From assembly GCA_946414435.1 (NCBI GenBank), contig CAMKOM010000008.1, forward strand, positions 47,602 to 111,601: a stretch of DNA of 64,000 nt, written 5' to 3'. A program made the position numbers and the translations under genes. Source of the stretch: an uncultured Bacteroidota bacterium (GTDB taxonomy: Bacteria; Bacteroidota; Bacteroidia; Bacteroidales; SZUA-534). Shown here piece by piece: positions 25,654 through 34,499 of the stretch (within the stretch, counting starts at the first letter, position 1; every line of letters begins with the position of its first letter). A model generated the notes under the pieces. The model had not been told where the DNA came from. It saw only the letters and a list, made by a program, of their open reading frames with translations, and did not search any database.

Positions 25654-26424
25654 ATGTCTGATTTACTAACAGTTAACAATCTCTGCAAGACCTTCAAACT
25701 CTCGCTCAAGCAGCAGAAAATTGAGGGCACGAAGCAGAAAACGGCGGTCAGCGACCTTTCGTTCACCGCTCGGCGCGGCGAGATTTTCGGCCTGCTCGGC
25801 CCCAACGGCGCGGGCAAGACCACCACGCTGCGCATTCTCTCGACGCTCATCCGCCCCGACAGCGGCAACGCCTTTTTCGACGGCGTCAGCGTGGTTGACG
25901 AACCCGAAAAGGTGCGCTCGAAAATCGCGTTCCTGACATCGGAACTCAAACTCGAAGACTTCTTCACGCCGAACTATCTGTTCGACTTTTTCAGCCAGTT
26001 GCACGGCGTCAGCCCCGAAGTGGCCAGAGAACGTAAAGAGCAGTTGTTCAGCCGTTTCGGCATCGACCGCTTTGCCGAAGTGAAGGTGGCCAACCTTTCG
26101 ACAGGGATGAAACAGAAGGTGTCGATAGTCATCTCGCTCGTGCACGACCCCGACATCATCATCTTCGACGAGCCCACCAACGGACTCGACGTGCTCACGG
26201 CGCGCACCGTCACCGATTTCCTTCAGGAACTGCGCGCCAAAGGCAAGACGATAATCCTGAGCACCCACATTTTCAGCCTTGTCGAGCGCCTGTGCGACCG
26301 CGTGGGCGTGATTATCGACGGCCGAATGGTGGCCTGCGGCTCGCTCAACGAAGTGTGCAACGGTCTGCAACTCGAAGACCGCTTTTTTGAACTCTATAAA
26401 GAAGTGAAAGGGAACGAAGAATGA
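25654..26424 (+). CDS. ABC transporter ATP-binding protein (NatA-like)
   Basis: 256 residues, nucleotide-binding subunit of an ABC-2 type exporter. Walker A is GPNGAGKTT (about 49-57), the signature is LSTGMKQK (about 147), Walker B is [12 protein letters not shown] (about 168) and the switch histidine is in STHIF. Arrangement and C-terminal tail resemble the NatA sodium-efflux/antibiotic-efflux group. It overlaps the permease gene by 4 nt (ATGA), so the two are translationally coupled. Transported substrate unknown. Confidence 0.92.
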   Translation: MSDLLTVNNLCKTFKLSLKQQKIEGTKQKTAVSDLSFTARRGEIFGLLGPNGAGKTTTLRILSTLIRPDSGNAFFDGVSVVDEPEKVRSKIAFLTSELKLEDFFTPNYLFDFFSQLHGVSPEVARERKEQLFSRFGIDRFAEVKVANLSTGMKQKVSIVISLVHDPDIIIFDEPTNGLDVLTARTVTDFLQELRAKGKTIILSTHIFSLVERLCDRVGVIIDGRMVACGSLNEVCNGLQLEDRFFELYKEVKGNEE

Positions 26425-27611
26425 AAAGTAACGTATTGACAATCATAAAGAAAGAGTTTGACCGCGTCTTCCGCGACCGTCAACTTATGTTCACCACAAT
26501 CATCCTGCCAGGCCTGCTCATCTATTTCATTTACAGTTTTATGGGCTCGAGTGCCGACAAATTGACGCAGCAGAACCGCGAAGAGAGTGTTACCGTCCAG
26601 GTTGACAATCTGCCGCAGAGCGTCGCGCAGTCGTTCAATGCGTTGAGCGGCAACGTCACGCTTAACCAAAGTGCTTTCGGTCAAGCCGAAATCGACGCAC
26701 TTAAAGACAAGAATATCAACACGGTACTTGTGCGTTTCCCGTCACAATTCGACGAGCGTGTGAGCGTTTACACAACTGCCGACAGCACGCCTGCACCAAA
26801 CATCGAGATTTACTACAACTCGACCAACGAAGCCACGCAGCGCATCTATTCGGTAATCTGCGGTGTGCTCGGCAAATACGAAGAGTCGATAGGCAACCGC
26901 TTCGACATCAACCGCGCCGACAGCCCCGACGTGCGTTTCAACCAGGCCAACGACGAGCAGGTGAGCGGACAGATTTTGGGCCGTCTGCTGCCAATGCTGA
27001 TTCTGATTATGCTTTTCAGCGGTGTAATGGCGACAGCGCAGAATTCGATTGCGGGCGAGAAAGAACGCGGAACCATTGCCACATTGCTTGTCACCCCAAT
27101 GCACCGCAGCGAGTTGGCTTTCGGCAAGATAGTGGCAATCAGCGGAATATCGCTGCTGAGCGCCATTTCGAGTTTCATTGGCATTGTGCTGTCGCTGCCC
27201 AATATGATTGGCGGAATGGGCGGCGCCGTATCGTTCAACTACGGCACCAGCGATTACATCGTTCTGTTTGCCATAATTATCAGCACGGTGCTGATTATGG
27301 CGGCAATTGTGAGCATCCTGTCGACATTGGCCAAAGACGTGAAAAACGCCGCGTCGCTCTGTATGCCGCTAATGCTTGTAATGGTGTTCCTTGGCATTAT
27401 TTCAATGCTTAGCAGCGACATTTCCACCAACACTGCCGTCTATCTGATTCCGTTCTACAACTCAACGCTAGCAATGACGGCCCTGCTGCAGCACGAATTG
27501 GCATTGCTGAACGCTGTTGTCACCGTCGGTGCGAACATCGCCTACACGGTATGTGCCGTTTTGGTGCTGACAAAAATGTTTAATAATGAGAAGGTTATGT
27601 TTAATAGGTAA
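26421..27611 (+). CDS. ABC-2 type permease (NatB-like)
   Basis: 396 residues, membrane partner of the ATPase before it. One N-terminal membrane segment (TTIILPGLLIYFIYSFMG) is followed by an extracytoplasmic loop of about 145 residues and then five or so segments in the C-terminal half, with the conserved GEKERGTIATLLVTP motif in front of the second segment. That layout is the NatB/ABC2_membrane_3 type. It likely exports sodium, a lipid-like compound or a peptide; the sequence does not say which. Last gene of the plus-strand run, followed by a hairpin shared with the convergent dgt gene. Confidence 0.9.
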   Translation: MKSNVLTIIKKEFDRVFRDRQLMFTTIILPGLLIYFIYSFMGSSADKLTQQNREESVTVQVDNLPQSVAQSFNALSGNVTLNQSAFGQAEIDALKDKNINTVLVRFPSQFDERVSVYTTADSTPAPNIEIYYNSTNEATQRIYSVICGVLGKYEESIGNRFDINRADSPDVRFNQANDEQVSGQILGRLLPMLILIMLFSGVMATAQNSIAGEKERGTIATLLVTPMHRSELAFGKIVAISGISLLSAISSFIGIVLSLPNMIGGMGGAVSFNYGTSDYIVLFAIIISTVLIMAAIVSILSTLAKDVKNAASLCMPLMLVMVFLGIISMLSSDISTNTAVYLIPFYNSTLAMTALLQHELALLNAVVTVGANIAYTVCAVLVLTKMFNNEKVMFNR

Positions 27612-27639
27612 GAAAATGCTCTCATTAATAAAAGTTTCT

Positions 27640-27680
27640 GAGAGATTTGGAATCTTTGATTTCAAATCTCTCAACTTTTT
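27640..27680 (+). terminator. Terminator between the ABC permease and dgt
   Basis: Arms GAGAGATTTG/CAAATCTCTC around an imperfectly paired GAATC...GATT centre, then an A2CT5 tail. Lies between convergent genes and may work in both directions. Confidence 0.75.
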
Positions 27681-27688
27681 ATCTTCTT

Positions 27689-29035
27689 CTAAATCACCAA
27701 CGCATTGTCGCCCCTGATGAGCTTGTAGAGGTCCATTGCGTAAAGGTCAGTCATGCCAGAGACGAAATCGAGAATGGCGCGGCATTTTCCATATGTAGTG
27801 TTGGTGTCAGTTTTGTATTGTTCAGGAATGAGTTGTAAGAGCTTTCGTGAGTAGTTGGTGTTTGGCTCCAATGCGGCTTGCAGAAATTCCTCAACAAGCG
27901 TTTTCAATACGTTGTAGCCAGTTATCTCTACTTTTACCACTGATCGGTTGTTGTATATTTTGCGGACCGACATGTCACTGCTCTCCTCGTATTCAGTCTC
28001 TATTTTTTCTGGCAGATTCTTTACAAGTGAGCCACAGAAAGAGCCATTCATAATATCGTCGCAGTGGTTTAGGAACACTTCTGATGTGCGTGTGGTGAGA
28101 TGGTTTATCGACATTGCCCTCAAGAATGCTACCAACTCGTTGCTGTCAGTTACGATGCCTTTGACATCATCAAGTTTCTTTTTGAAAATTTTCAAGTTTT
28201 CGCCATCGAAGAAACTTGAGAGACGTTCGCGAGTCTCGTCGAACGATAGTATACCCAGCCTGTGAGCGTCCTCAATATCCATAATCATATAGGCAATGTC
28301 GTCTGCGGCCTCCATTAGGTAGGCAAGTGGGCTGCGGGCGTAAATGCCGCGTTTAGTGTCGAGACAGGCGAGTCCGGTCTCCTCAGTAATTGTATGGAAT
28401 GCCTCGCTCTCAGTTTGAAAATAGCCGTATTTGCCTTTGCGTGTGCGTTCGGTCGATGCGAACGGATATTTAATCATGGCAGCCATGCTGGCGTAGGTAA
28501 GCGACATCCCGCCAGATCTTCGTCCTTTGAATTGATGGGTAATCAGTCTCAACAGATTGGCGTTACCTTCAAAATTGGTCAGATCGGCCCATTCGGCTTC
28601 AGTCACTTCTGATTTGAGGCTTTTGCCGTCACCATTCTCAAAAAAATTCGATATGGCGCTTTCACCCGAATGGCCGAACGGTGGGTTGCCCAAATCGTGT
28701 GCCAGACCGGCCACCGACACAATAGTGCCTAGTTCACCAATAAGCGGACGAATGTCTGGCTCCACCTCCGACTCAATGCGCCGTGCCACAATGTTGCCCA
28801 ACGAGCGGCCAATGCTAGCCACTTCAAGGCTGTGAGTCAGTCGGTTATGTACAAAAACACTTCCTGGAAGCGGAAAAACTTGGGTTTTGTTCTGTAATCG
28901 CCGGAAAGCCGAACTGAAAATCAGACGATCATAATCGCGCTGGAAATTTGTACGGATGATTTCGAGGTCAACATCCTTCGTGTTCGCGTCTTTGCCGTAG
29001 CGGCGTGTCGATAGCAGCTGTTTCCAATTCATCAT
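27689..29035 (-). CDS. dgt: Deoxyguanosinetriphosphate triphosphohydrolase
   Basis: 448-residue HD-domain enzyme that hydrolyses dGTP to deoxyguanosine and triphosphate, thereby tuning dNTP pools. Metal ligands are visible as H68 in NRLTHSLEVA and the HD pair H113-D114 in AHDLGNPPFGHSGE; the N-terminal YGKD and the DYDRLIFSSAFRRLQ segment are hallmark dGTPase sequences. The start overlaps the lspA stop as ATGA, so it is the third gene of the DksA-like/lspA/dgt unit. The double ATG leaves one codon of uncertainty at the N-terminus. Confidence 0.95.
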   Translation of the reverse strand: MMNWKQLLSTRRYGKDANTKDVDLEIIRTNFQRDYDRLIFSSAFRRLQNKTQVFPLPGSVFVHNRLTHSLEVASIGRSLGNIVARRIESEVEPDIRPLIGELGTIVSVAGLAHDLGNPPFGHSGESAISNFFENGDGKSLKSEVTEAEWADLTNFEGNANLLRLITHQFKGRRSGGMSLTYASMAAMIKYPFASTERTRKGKYGYFQTESEAFHTITEETGLACLDTKRGIYARSPLAYLMEAADDIAYMIMDIEDAHRLGILSFDETRERLSSFFDGENLKIFKKKLDDVKGIVTDSNELVAFLRAMSINHLTTRTSEVFLNHCDDIMNGSFCGSLVKNLPEKIETEYEESSDMSVRKIYNNRSVVKVEITGYNVLKTLVEEFLQAALEPNTNYSRKLLQLIPEQYKTDTNTTYGKCRAILDFVSGMTDLYAMDLYKLIRGDNALVI

Positions 29036-29649
29036 TTCCGTTCAAGTTCTGATTGCAGATTTTTCCGTTCAAAAAGAAGTATCCAAATCATTCCGCAAGT
29101 GATGGCGGAATCTGCCAGATTGAAAACTGGTCTGAAGAAGATGAACTCCTCGGTGGGGTTGATAGGAGACCATGCCGGCCAATGTCCTTGAATGATAGGA
29201 AAATAAAGCATGTCAACAACTCTCCCTTGTAAGAAACTTGAATAACCTGAGCCAAAGGGTACAAACGAAGCTATGTTGTTCCAACTTTGGTCGAAAATCA
29301 AGCCGTAGAGTGCGCAATCGATGATATTGCCTGCAGCTCCAGCCAATATTAATGTTACGCAAATAAAATAACCAATTGATATATCGCGTTTTGTGAGCTT
29401 AAAAAGGTAGTAGCCAATTAGTCCCACCGCTGCAATGCGGAAGAGACTTAGCAGATATTTGCCTGCACGGCCGAATAGCTCAATGCCGAAAGCCATGCCA
29501 TTGTTCTCGGTAAAGTGGATGATGAACCAATTGCCGGCAATATGGATTTCCTCGCCAATAGCCATATGGGTTTTCACCCAGATTTTCAGAGTTTGGTCGA
29601 TTATTAGAACCGCGGCAATCAGTATGATGGCAAATTTTCCTCTGCTCAT
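29032..29649 (-). CDS. lspA: Lipoprotein signal peptidase (signal peptidase II)
   Basis: 205 residues from ATG 29649; the track ORF begins 16 codons earlier without support. Inner-membrane aspartic protease that removes the signal peptide from prolipoproteins. Four membrane segments are visible, with motif GNIID (D111) and FNLAD (D180) supplying the catalytic aspartates. The stretch between them is longer than in E. coli, with an insertion around VVDMLYFP, as is usual in Bacteroidota. It would process the window's own lipoproteins, including GldK. It overlaps dgt by 4 nt. Confidence 0.95.
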   Translation of the reverse strand: MSRGKFAIILIAAVLIIDQTLKIWVKTHMAIGEEIHIAGNWFIIHFTENNGMAFGIELFGRAGKYLLSLFRIAAVGLIGYYLFKLTKRDISIGYFICVTLILAGAAGNIIDCALYGLIFDQSWNNIASFVPFGSGYSSFLQGRVVDMLYFPIIQGHWPAWSPINPTEEFIFFRPVFNLADSAITCGMIWILLFERKNLQSELERK

Positions 29650-29733
29650 TTGTCGTTCTATTCTGAAAAAGGCCACAAAAGCTGATGCTTGGCGCAAAAG
29701 CCAATGTGGCCGTAGTTCGCTTCGTCTGTAAAT

Positions 29734-30126
29734 CTATTTCTTACTGCTGTTGTTTTTTGCCTCAACGCTCAGCGTCGCGTGCGGAACAGCTCGCAAGCGC
29801 TCTTTCGGAATGAGTTGGCCCGTCTCGCGGCATATGCCGTAAGTCTTATTTTCAATGCGGATAAGTGCAGCTTTCAAGTGTTGGATGAATTTCTCCTGAT
29901 GTTGGGCAAGACGTCCGGTTTCCTCACGCGAGAGCACGCTTGCGCCCTCTTCAAGCACCTTAAATGTAGGCGATGTGTCAAGGGTGTCATTTCCGTCAGA
30001 ATGCGAAAGCGTTTGACACAAAATGTCATACTCCTCTTGAGCTTTTGCAAGCTTCTCGAGTATTATCTGCTTAAATTCAGCCAGCTCCTCATCGGAATAC
30101 CTGACTTTAGGTTGTTCTTCGCTCAT
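29734..30126 (-). CDS. DksA/TraR-like protein lacking the zinc cysteines
   Basis: 130 residues. The N-terminal half is a helical hairpin (coiled coil), the C-terminal half matches the DksA/TraR zinc-finger region: YGICRETGQLIPKERLRAVP. Of the four zinc-binding cysteines only the first is kept; the others are Thr, Ser and Ala. This cysteine-poor form is common in Bacteroidota, as I recall it. DksA proteins bind RNA polymerase in the secondary channel and adjust rRNA and stress transcription; whether this form does so is inferred. First gene of the lspA-dgt unit, 84 nt upstream of lspA. Confidence 0.85.
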   Translation of the reverse strand: MSEEQPKVRYSDEELAEFKQIILEKLAKAQEEYDILCQTLSHSDGNDTLDTSPTFKVLEEGASVLSREETGRLAQHQEKFIQHLKAALIRIENKTYGICRETGQLIPKERLRAVPHATLSVEAKNNSSKK

Positions 30127-30323
30127 AGTGGTATGGTTTTATTGGGCGTTAAAAGTAGCCGTTTGCAGTGTATGACCTTGGTGGCTGCTATGGTTTTTAA
30201 CAACATAATATTAACAATGATGGCATGTCGGTTGAATAACAGCAGCTTTGAATGTGATATATAGTAATTAATTCCTTCTTTCTCTTGATTTTTCTCACAA
30301 TAAGGTTTTGAATAAAAAAAACA

Positions 30324-30331
30324 TACATTTG
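30324..30331 (+). promoter_or_regulatory. -7 promoter element for thrH
   Basis: TACATTTG matches TAnnTTTG and lies 44 nt before the thrH ATG. A TTTG is present upstream but only 13 nt away, too close for the consensus. Confidence 0.45.
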
Positions 30332-30375
30332 TGAATGTCAATTTTTAAGTAGAACCGATTTATAACATATTGATT

Positions 30376-30981
30376 ATGTGGATTGTATGCGCTGATTTGG
30401 AGGGCGTTTTTGTGCCAGAGGTTTGGATAAATTTCGCAAAAAAAACCGGCATCGACGCACTGAAACTCACGACTCGCGATATTAAGGATTACGATGAGTT
30501 GATGCGCTATCGGTTGAAAATCCTCGATGAACATAATTTGAAAATACAAGATATTCAAGGTGTTATTGCTACAATGAAACCACTCGAGGGTGCTCTCGAG
30601 TTTACTCGTTGGCTGCGTCGCGTCACACGGTTTGCAATTGTGTCCGACACTTTTGTTGAATTTGCCAAACCGCTGATGGAACAACTTGAAAACCCATTTT
30701 TGCTCTGCCACTCACTTGAAATTGACGCCACTGGTCGTGTTGTTGACTACAAACTACGCCAACCTGACCCCAAACGCCGCACTGTTGAGGCATTCCAGAG
30801 CCTTAAATACAAAGTGCTCGCCTTCGGTGATTCGTATAACGACATTCCGATGGTAGAATCGGCCGATGTGGGCATTCTTTACTGCCCGCCTGATAACGTG
30901 GTACGCGACTATCCGCAGTTTCCTGTGGCTCGTAACCTCAGCGAACTGAAAGCGCTCATTGAGAAATATGTTTGTGAGTAG
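30376..30981 (+). CDS. thrH: Phosphoserine phosphatase / homoserine phosphotransferase ThrH
   Basis: 201 residues from ATG 30376, two codons inside the track ORF. HAD-superfamily enzyme closely resembling Pseudomonas ThrH, which dephosphorylates phosphoserine and can move the phosphate to homoserine. Motif I is CADLEGVFVP (D7, with E9 in place of the usual second Asp, as in ThrH), then the LKPLEGA segment, SDTF, LRQPDPKR and motif IV GDSYND. Cytoplasmic, serine/threonine metabolism. Monocistronic, convergent with atpZ; no terminator is obvious between them. Confidence 0.93.
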   Translation: MWIVCADLEGVFVPEVWINFAKKTGIDALKLTTRDIKDYDELMRYRLKILDEHNLKIQDIQGVIATMKPLEGALEFTRWLRRVTRFAIVSDTFVEFAKPLMEQLENPFLLCHSLEIDATGRVVDYKLRQPDPKRRTVEAFQSLKYKVLAFGDSYNDIPMVESADVGILYCPPDNVVRDYPQFPVARNLSELKALIEKYVCE

Positions 30982-31057
30982 AAGTTGTTTTGAACGATTG
31001 TGCCAAAACATGAGTGAGTCGGTATAGGCCCGGGAAGGTTCGCGTCGAAAGATGGCC

Positions 31058-31273
31058 TTATTTTTCTTTAGTTTTCATAAAAATCAAGTACATGGCGCCG
31101 GCCACCGATCCAAGCGACAGTAACACCGTCAGCAGGGGTTTAGTGTCAAGAATGGCGTCGAGTTTGAAGCCTCCCCACACACCTAAAAGAATAATGCCAA
31201 GCATTTCGAACGCAACGCCCGAATACTTGGCATAATTGTTAACGTTTTTCAGATTATCATTTTTGCTCGACAT
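31058..31273 (-). CDS. AtpZ/AtpI family membrane protein
   Basis: 71 residues from ATG 31273. Two hydrophobic hairpin segments separated by a short GGFKLD turn (YSGVAFEMLGIILLGVWGGF, then LLTVLLSLGSVAGAMYLIF) fit the AtpZ/AtpI family, which helps F-type ATP synthase assembly or Mg2+ supply. It overlaps the 3' end of the bactofilin gene by 17 nt and is therefore translationally coupled to it. ATP synthase genes are not seen next to it: the next gene downstream is the convergent thrH. The track's longer start would lie far inside the bactofilin gene and is rejected. Confidence 0.85.
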   Translation of the reverse strand: MSSKNDNLKNVNNYAKYSGVAFEMLGIILLGVWGGFKLDAILDTKPLLTVLLSLGSVAGAMYLIFMKTKEK

Positions 31274-31631
31274 GGGCTTGCGGTGCTTTGCTGCCGTCCA
31301 TCTTGCAGTTGCCCGTGAAGGTAGCACCCGGCTCAATGGCCAGCTTCGTTGTCGAAATGTCGCCCAGAATAGCCGCCGTGCTCTTCAGCACCAGCAATTC
31401 GGCAACAAAAATTTTGCCTTCAACCTTGCCTTCGATTTCAGAATTCTTGCAGGTAATCTGGCCGTTGATGTCGCCAGTCGGGCCAATTACAATCTTGCCC
31501 GATATTTTAAGGTTGCCCGTCACCTTACCGTCGATGCGCATATCACCGTTGCAGTCGATGTCGCCTTTGATGGTTGTTCCGCCGCCAATGATATTAATTT
31601 GGTCGCGCAGTGATTCAGTTTCTTTTGCCAT
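31257..31631 (-). CDS. Bactofilin (polymer-forming cytoskeletal protein)
   Basis: 124 residues. A central bactofilin beta-helix domain (about 12-105) is recognisable from regularly spaced glycine/hydrophobic strands such as INIIGGGTTIKGDI, DMRIDGKVTGNL, KIVIGPTGDINGQI and EGKVEGKI, with short flexible tails. Bactofilins polymerise without nucleotides at the inner membrane and organise cell-wall or envelope machinery. It begins a two-gene unit with AtpZ. A 130-nt spacer, which holds the fabH terminator, separates it from fabH. Confidence 0.92.
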   Translation of the reverse strand: MAKETESLRDQINIIGGGTTIKGDIDCNGDMRIDGKVTGNLKISGKIVIGPTGDINGQITCKNSEIEGKVEGKIFVAELLVLKSTAAILGDISTTKLAIEPGATFTGNCKMDGSKAPQAHVEQK

Positions 31632-31702
31632 AGTCAGTTTAAGTTGATGTTTTCAAAAGTGCCCAAAGATAGTTTTTTATGCGGAAATCCGCCCGAAATG
31701 GC

Positions 31703-31736
31703 AAAAAAAACGCACCGCTGAAAAACAACGGTGCGC
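31703..31736 (-). terminator. Terminator of the yceD-rpmF-plsX-fabH operon
   Basis: On the minus strand CGCACCG/CGGTGCG arms with an 11-nt loop are followed by T8, 25 nt after the fabH stop. Confidence 0.9.
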
Positions 31737-31760
31737 TGTAGTATGGTTTGTCAGCAGAAT

Positions 31761-32762
31761 CTATTTTCCGTCGTACCCCCACTTCAGGTAGATCGCGCCC
31801 CAAGTGAAACCTGCGCCGAACGATGACAGAATCAGGTTGTCGCCCTTGTGCAGACGGTTTTCCCACTCGTGCAGGCACAATGGGATGGTGGCCGATGTGG
31901 TGTTGCCGTACTTTTGGATGTTTATCATCACCTTTTCGGGCGAAAGGTCCATCTGGCGCGCCACAGCGTCGATGATTCGCAAGTTGGCCTGATGCGGAAC
32001 TAGCCACGCCAGAGTATCGGCTGTGATGCCGTTGCGTTTCATAACATCAACCGACGCTTCGGCCATATGCGTCACAGCGTATTTGAACACTGTGCGGCCT
32101 TCCTGATAAACAAAATGCTCGCGGTTGGCAACTGTCTCGGCCGATGCCGGATGGCACGAGCCGCCAGCCTTCATATACAAATAGTTGCGGCCAACACCGT
32201 CGCTTTGCGCAATGAAATCGATGACGCCCGTTCCATCGTCCGATGGCTCGATGAGCATTGCGGCAGCGCCGTCGCCAAAGAGCGGACAGGTTGAGCGGTC
32301 GGTGTAATCGACGATTGACGACATCTTTTCTGCCGTCACCAGCAGCACTTTCTTGAACTGCCCCGACTCAACGTACATTTTGGCTGTGATAAGCGTGTAG
32401 ATGAAGCCCGAGCAGCCCGCGTTGATGTCGAAGTGCATGGCGTTTTTGATGCCCACCTTGTCGGCGATGATGCTTGCCGTTGCCGGGAAAGGCATATCGG
32501 GTGTAACCGTCGCGCAAAGCACCAAATCAATCTCGTCGGGATTGGTGCCTGTTTTTTCAAACAGCTGGCGCACAGCACGTTCGCCCATATACGACGAGCC
32601 TTCGCCTTCAATTTTGAGAATATGCCGTTCCTTGATGCCCACGCGGGTGGTTATCCACTCGTCGTTGGTATCAACCATTCGGCTCAATTCGTCATTGGTG
32701 AGCACATAATCAGGCACATACGCTCCAATGCCGGAAATTTTTGCCCGAATCTTTTCTGTCAT
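31761..32762 (-). CDS. fabH: 3-oxoacyl-ACP synthase III
   Basis: 333 residues, KASIII condensing acetyl-CoA (or branched acyl-CoA) with malonyl-ACP to start fatty acid synthesis. The Cys-His-Asn triad is visible: C117 in INAGCSGF, His in VPHQAN (about 254) and Asn in YGNTTSA (about 286). The start overlaps the plsX stop by one base (TAATG), indicating coupling. Final gene of a conserved yceD-rpmF-plsX-fabH cluster and followed by a terminator. Confidence 0.96.
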   Translation of the reverse strand: MTEKIRAKISGIGAYVPDYVLTNDELSRMVDTNDEWITTRVGIKERHILKIEGEGSSYMGERAVRQLFEKTGTNPDEIDLVLCATVTPDMPFPATASIIADKVGIKNAMHFDINAGCSGFIYTLITAKMYVESGQFKKVLLVTAEKMSSIVDYTDRSTCPLFGDGAAAMLIEPSDDGTGVIDFIAQSDGVGRNYLYMKAGGSCHPASAETVANREHFVYQEGRTVFKYAVTHMAEASVDVMKRNGITADTLAWLVPHQANLRIIDAVARQMDLSPEKVMINIQKYGNTTSATIPLCLHEWENRLHKGDNLILSSFGAGFTWGAIYLKWGYDGK

Positions 32763-33703
32763 TACTTATACAATTCGCAGATTTTTTCTGAAACCTTGGC
32801 TTCAATCATTTTCTTGGTTTGCAGAATCATTGTCTTAATAGCCTTGTCGTTCGAGATGCCGTGGCCGATTAGCACAATGCCGTTGACTCCCAGCACCGGA
32901 ACAGCGCCGGTGTTCTCGAAGTTGAACTTCTCGAAGAAGTCGTCGGTAAGGCCTTTCTTGCGGATAATCTTGTAAAGACCCTCAGCCTCTTTCAGAACAA
33001 TATTGCCTGTGAATCCGTCGGTTACAACCACGTCGGCGGGACAGTTGCCCAGCAGCTGGTTGCCCTCAATGTTGCCGATGAAGTTGAAGTCCTTGGTGTC
33101 GGCCATAGCCTCGTAGGTGCTCTTGGTGACAAGGTTGCCCTTTGCCGGCTCGGCGCCGATGTTGAGCAGAGCCACTTTGGGGTCGGCAATGCCGTACATC
33201 TGCTTAGCATAAACAGAGCCGATTTGTGCGTACTGGTAGAGCACGTCGGGGCGGCAGTCGGCATTCAGGCCCACATCGAGCAGTAGCGTCGGGGTGCCCT
33301 CGAACTGCGGCATCTCACTTGAGATGCACGGCCGGATGACTCCCGGAATGGCCTTGATTGTGTACATTGCGCCAACGAGCATTGCCCCGGTGCTACCGGC
33401 GCTCGCAAATCCGTCTATCAGTTTTTTCTGAAGATAGCCGAAACCAACGGTGATGCTTGAGTTCGGTTTGGCTGTGAAAGCCTTTGCGGGATGGTCGCCC
33501 ATCTCGATAACCTCCTGTGCGTCAACAATGTCGAACACGCTTGCGTCGAAATTCTCACGCTGGCAGATGGCCTCGATTTTGTCTTTCGGACCGAACAGCA
33601 CCAACTTAACATCAGCAGGAAGCTCTTTTTGCGCCAAAATCGCACCTAAAACGGTTGCTTCGGGCGCAAAATCTCCTCCCATTATGTCAACTCCGATTCT
33701 CAT
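32762..33703 (-). CDS. plsX: Phosphate acyltransferase PlsX
   Basis: 313 residues; converts acyl-ACP and phosphate into acyl-phosphate for phosphatidic acid synthesis at the membrane. The N-terminal [13 protein letters not shown], the [10 protein letters not shown] motif and the [12 protein letters not shown] segment are diagnostic. It lies between rpmF and fabH (53-nt gap and 1-nt overlap), the order found across many bacteria. Confidence 0.96.
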   Translation of the reverse strand: MRIGVDIMGGDFAPEATVLGAILAQKELPADVKLVLFGPKDKIEAICQRENFDASVFDIVDAQEVIEMGDHPAKAFTAKPNSSITVGFGYLQKKLIDGFASAGSTGAMLVGAMYTIKAIPGVIRPCISSEMPQFEGTPTLLLDVGLNADCRPDVLYQYAQIGSVYAKQMYGIADPKVALLNIGAEPAKGNLVTKSTYEAMADTKDFNFIGNIEGNQLLGNCPADVVVTDGFTGNIVLKEAEGLYKIIRKKGLTDDFFEKFNFENTGAVPVLGVNGIVLIGHGISNDKAIKTMILQTKKMIEAKVSEKICELYK

Positions 33704-33756
33704 TTTTTGAGCAATTTTTGTTAATCAAGGTTCATTCTCACTGTCAAGGCAGCTTG

Positions 33757-33939
33757 TTAGGCAACAGTTTTTTCGATTGCCAATTTGCCACGATAGTAGC
33801 CGCACTCAGGGCATACGTGGTGATATTCAACGGGTGCACCGCAGTTTGAGCATACAGCTACGGTTGGTGCAACTGCCTTGTAGTGAGTTCTTCTCTTGCG
33901 ACCTCTTTCTTTAGAGTGTCTGTGTTTTGGATGTGCCAT
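33757..33939 (-). CDS. rpmF: 50S ribosomal protein L32
   Basis: 60 residues. Basic N-terminus MAHPKHRHSKERGRKRR and a CSNCG...CPECGYY zinc ribbon identify L32. It starts 12 nt after the yceD gene and precedes plsX. Confidence 0.97.
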   Translation of the reverse strand: MAHPKHRHSKERGRKRRTHYKAVAPTVAVCSNCGAPVEYHHVCPECGYYRGKLAIEKTVA

Positions 33940-33951
33940 TTTTGATAATAT

Positions 33952-34470
33952 TTAATTGTTAATCAAATCTTTCAATTTATCCCAGCGTGGGTCGGTTGCC
34001 TGACCGTCGGACTGGTTTACCATAATTTTGTCAAGTCTTTCTATCATTTCCGGGTCGCAGCCAGAATGACCGTTCTCGTCGTCGGGATGGTATTTCTGTG
34101 CTGGTATGGCAAGGCTGATGAACTCATAGATGTACTGCCGCAAATCAAGATGTGTCTCGTTGCGCGCAATTACCACCAACTCGTCCGACACCTCGCCTGG
34201 CTCGTCGCCTTGCTCAAAGTACAGATGCCCCGATTGCTCAATTGGCATATCGAATTCGTCGAGGCAGCGGTCGCAAGTTACAGTGACCTTGCCAGTCAGA
34301 TTGAAAGTCGCATCTACGCCCGTGCTGCGCTTTGTAAGGTCGACAACAACGTGTATTGAGCACTTTTTCACCTCCGACTCTGGGAATGACTCAAAGAACT
34401 TGTCGGCAACATCGAACTCGTATCGGTGCTTGCCTTCTTTCAAATCGTTGATTGGAATTATATAGTCCAT
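33952..34470 (-). CDS. YceD/DUF177 family protein
   Basis: 172 residues from ATG 34470 (the track start 21 codons upstream overlaps the promoter). Contains the DUF177 core with a CDRCLDEF motif (a CxxC preceded by VTVT) and an acidic tail. In other bacteria this family is encoded with rpmF and affects 23S rRNA processing or accumulation; the same neighbour order is seen here, which supports the call. First gene of the rpmF-plsX-fabH operon. Confidence 0.88.
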   Translation of the reverse strand: MDYIIPINDLKEGKHRYEFDVADKFFESFPESEVKKCSIHVVVDLTKRSTGVDATFNLTGKVTVTCDRCLDEFDMPIEQSGHLYFEQGDEPGEVSDELVVIARNETHLDLRQYIYEFISLAIPAQKYHPDDENGHSGCDPEMIERLDKIMVNQSDGQATDPRWDKLKDLINN

Positions 34471-34491
34471 ATCAAGCCTAAAAAATTCGTG

Positions 34492-34499
34492 CAAAAGTA
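34492..34499 (-). promoter_or_regulatory. -7 promoter element of the yceD operon
   Basis: Minus-strand TACTTTTG, an exact TAnnTTTG match, 21 nt before ATG 34470. No -33 TTTG at the usual spacing. Confidence 0.5.
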
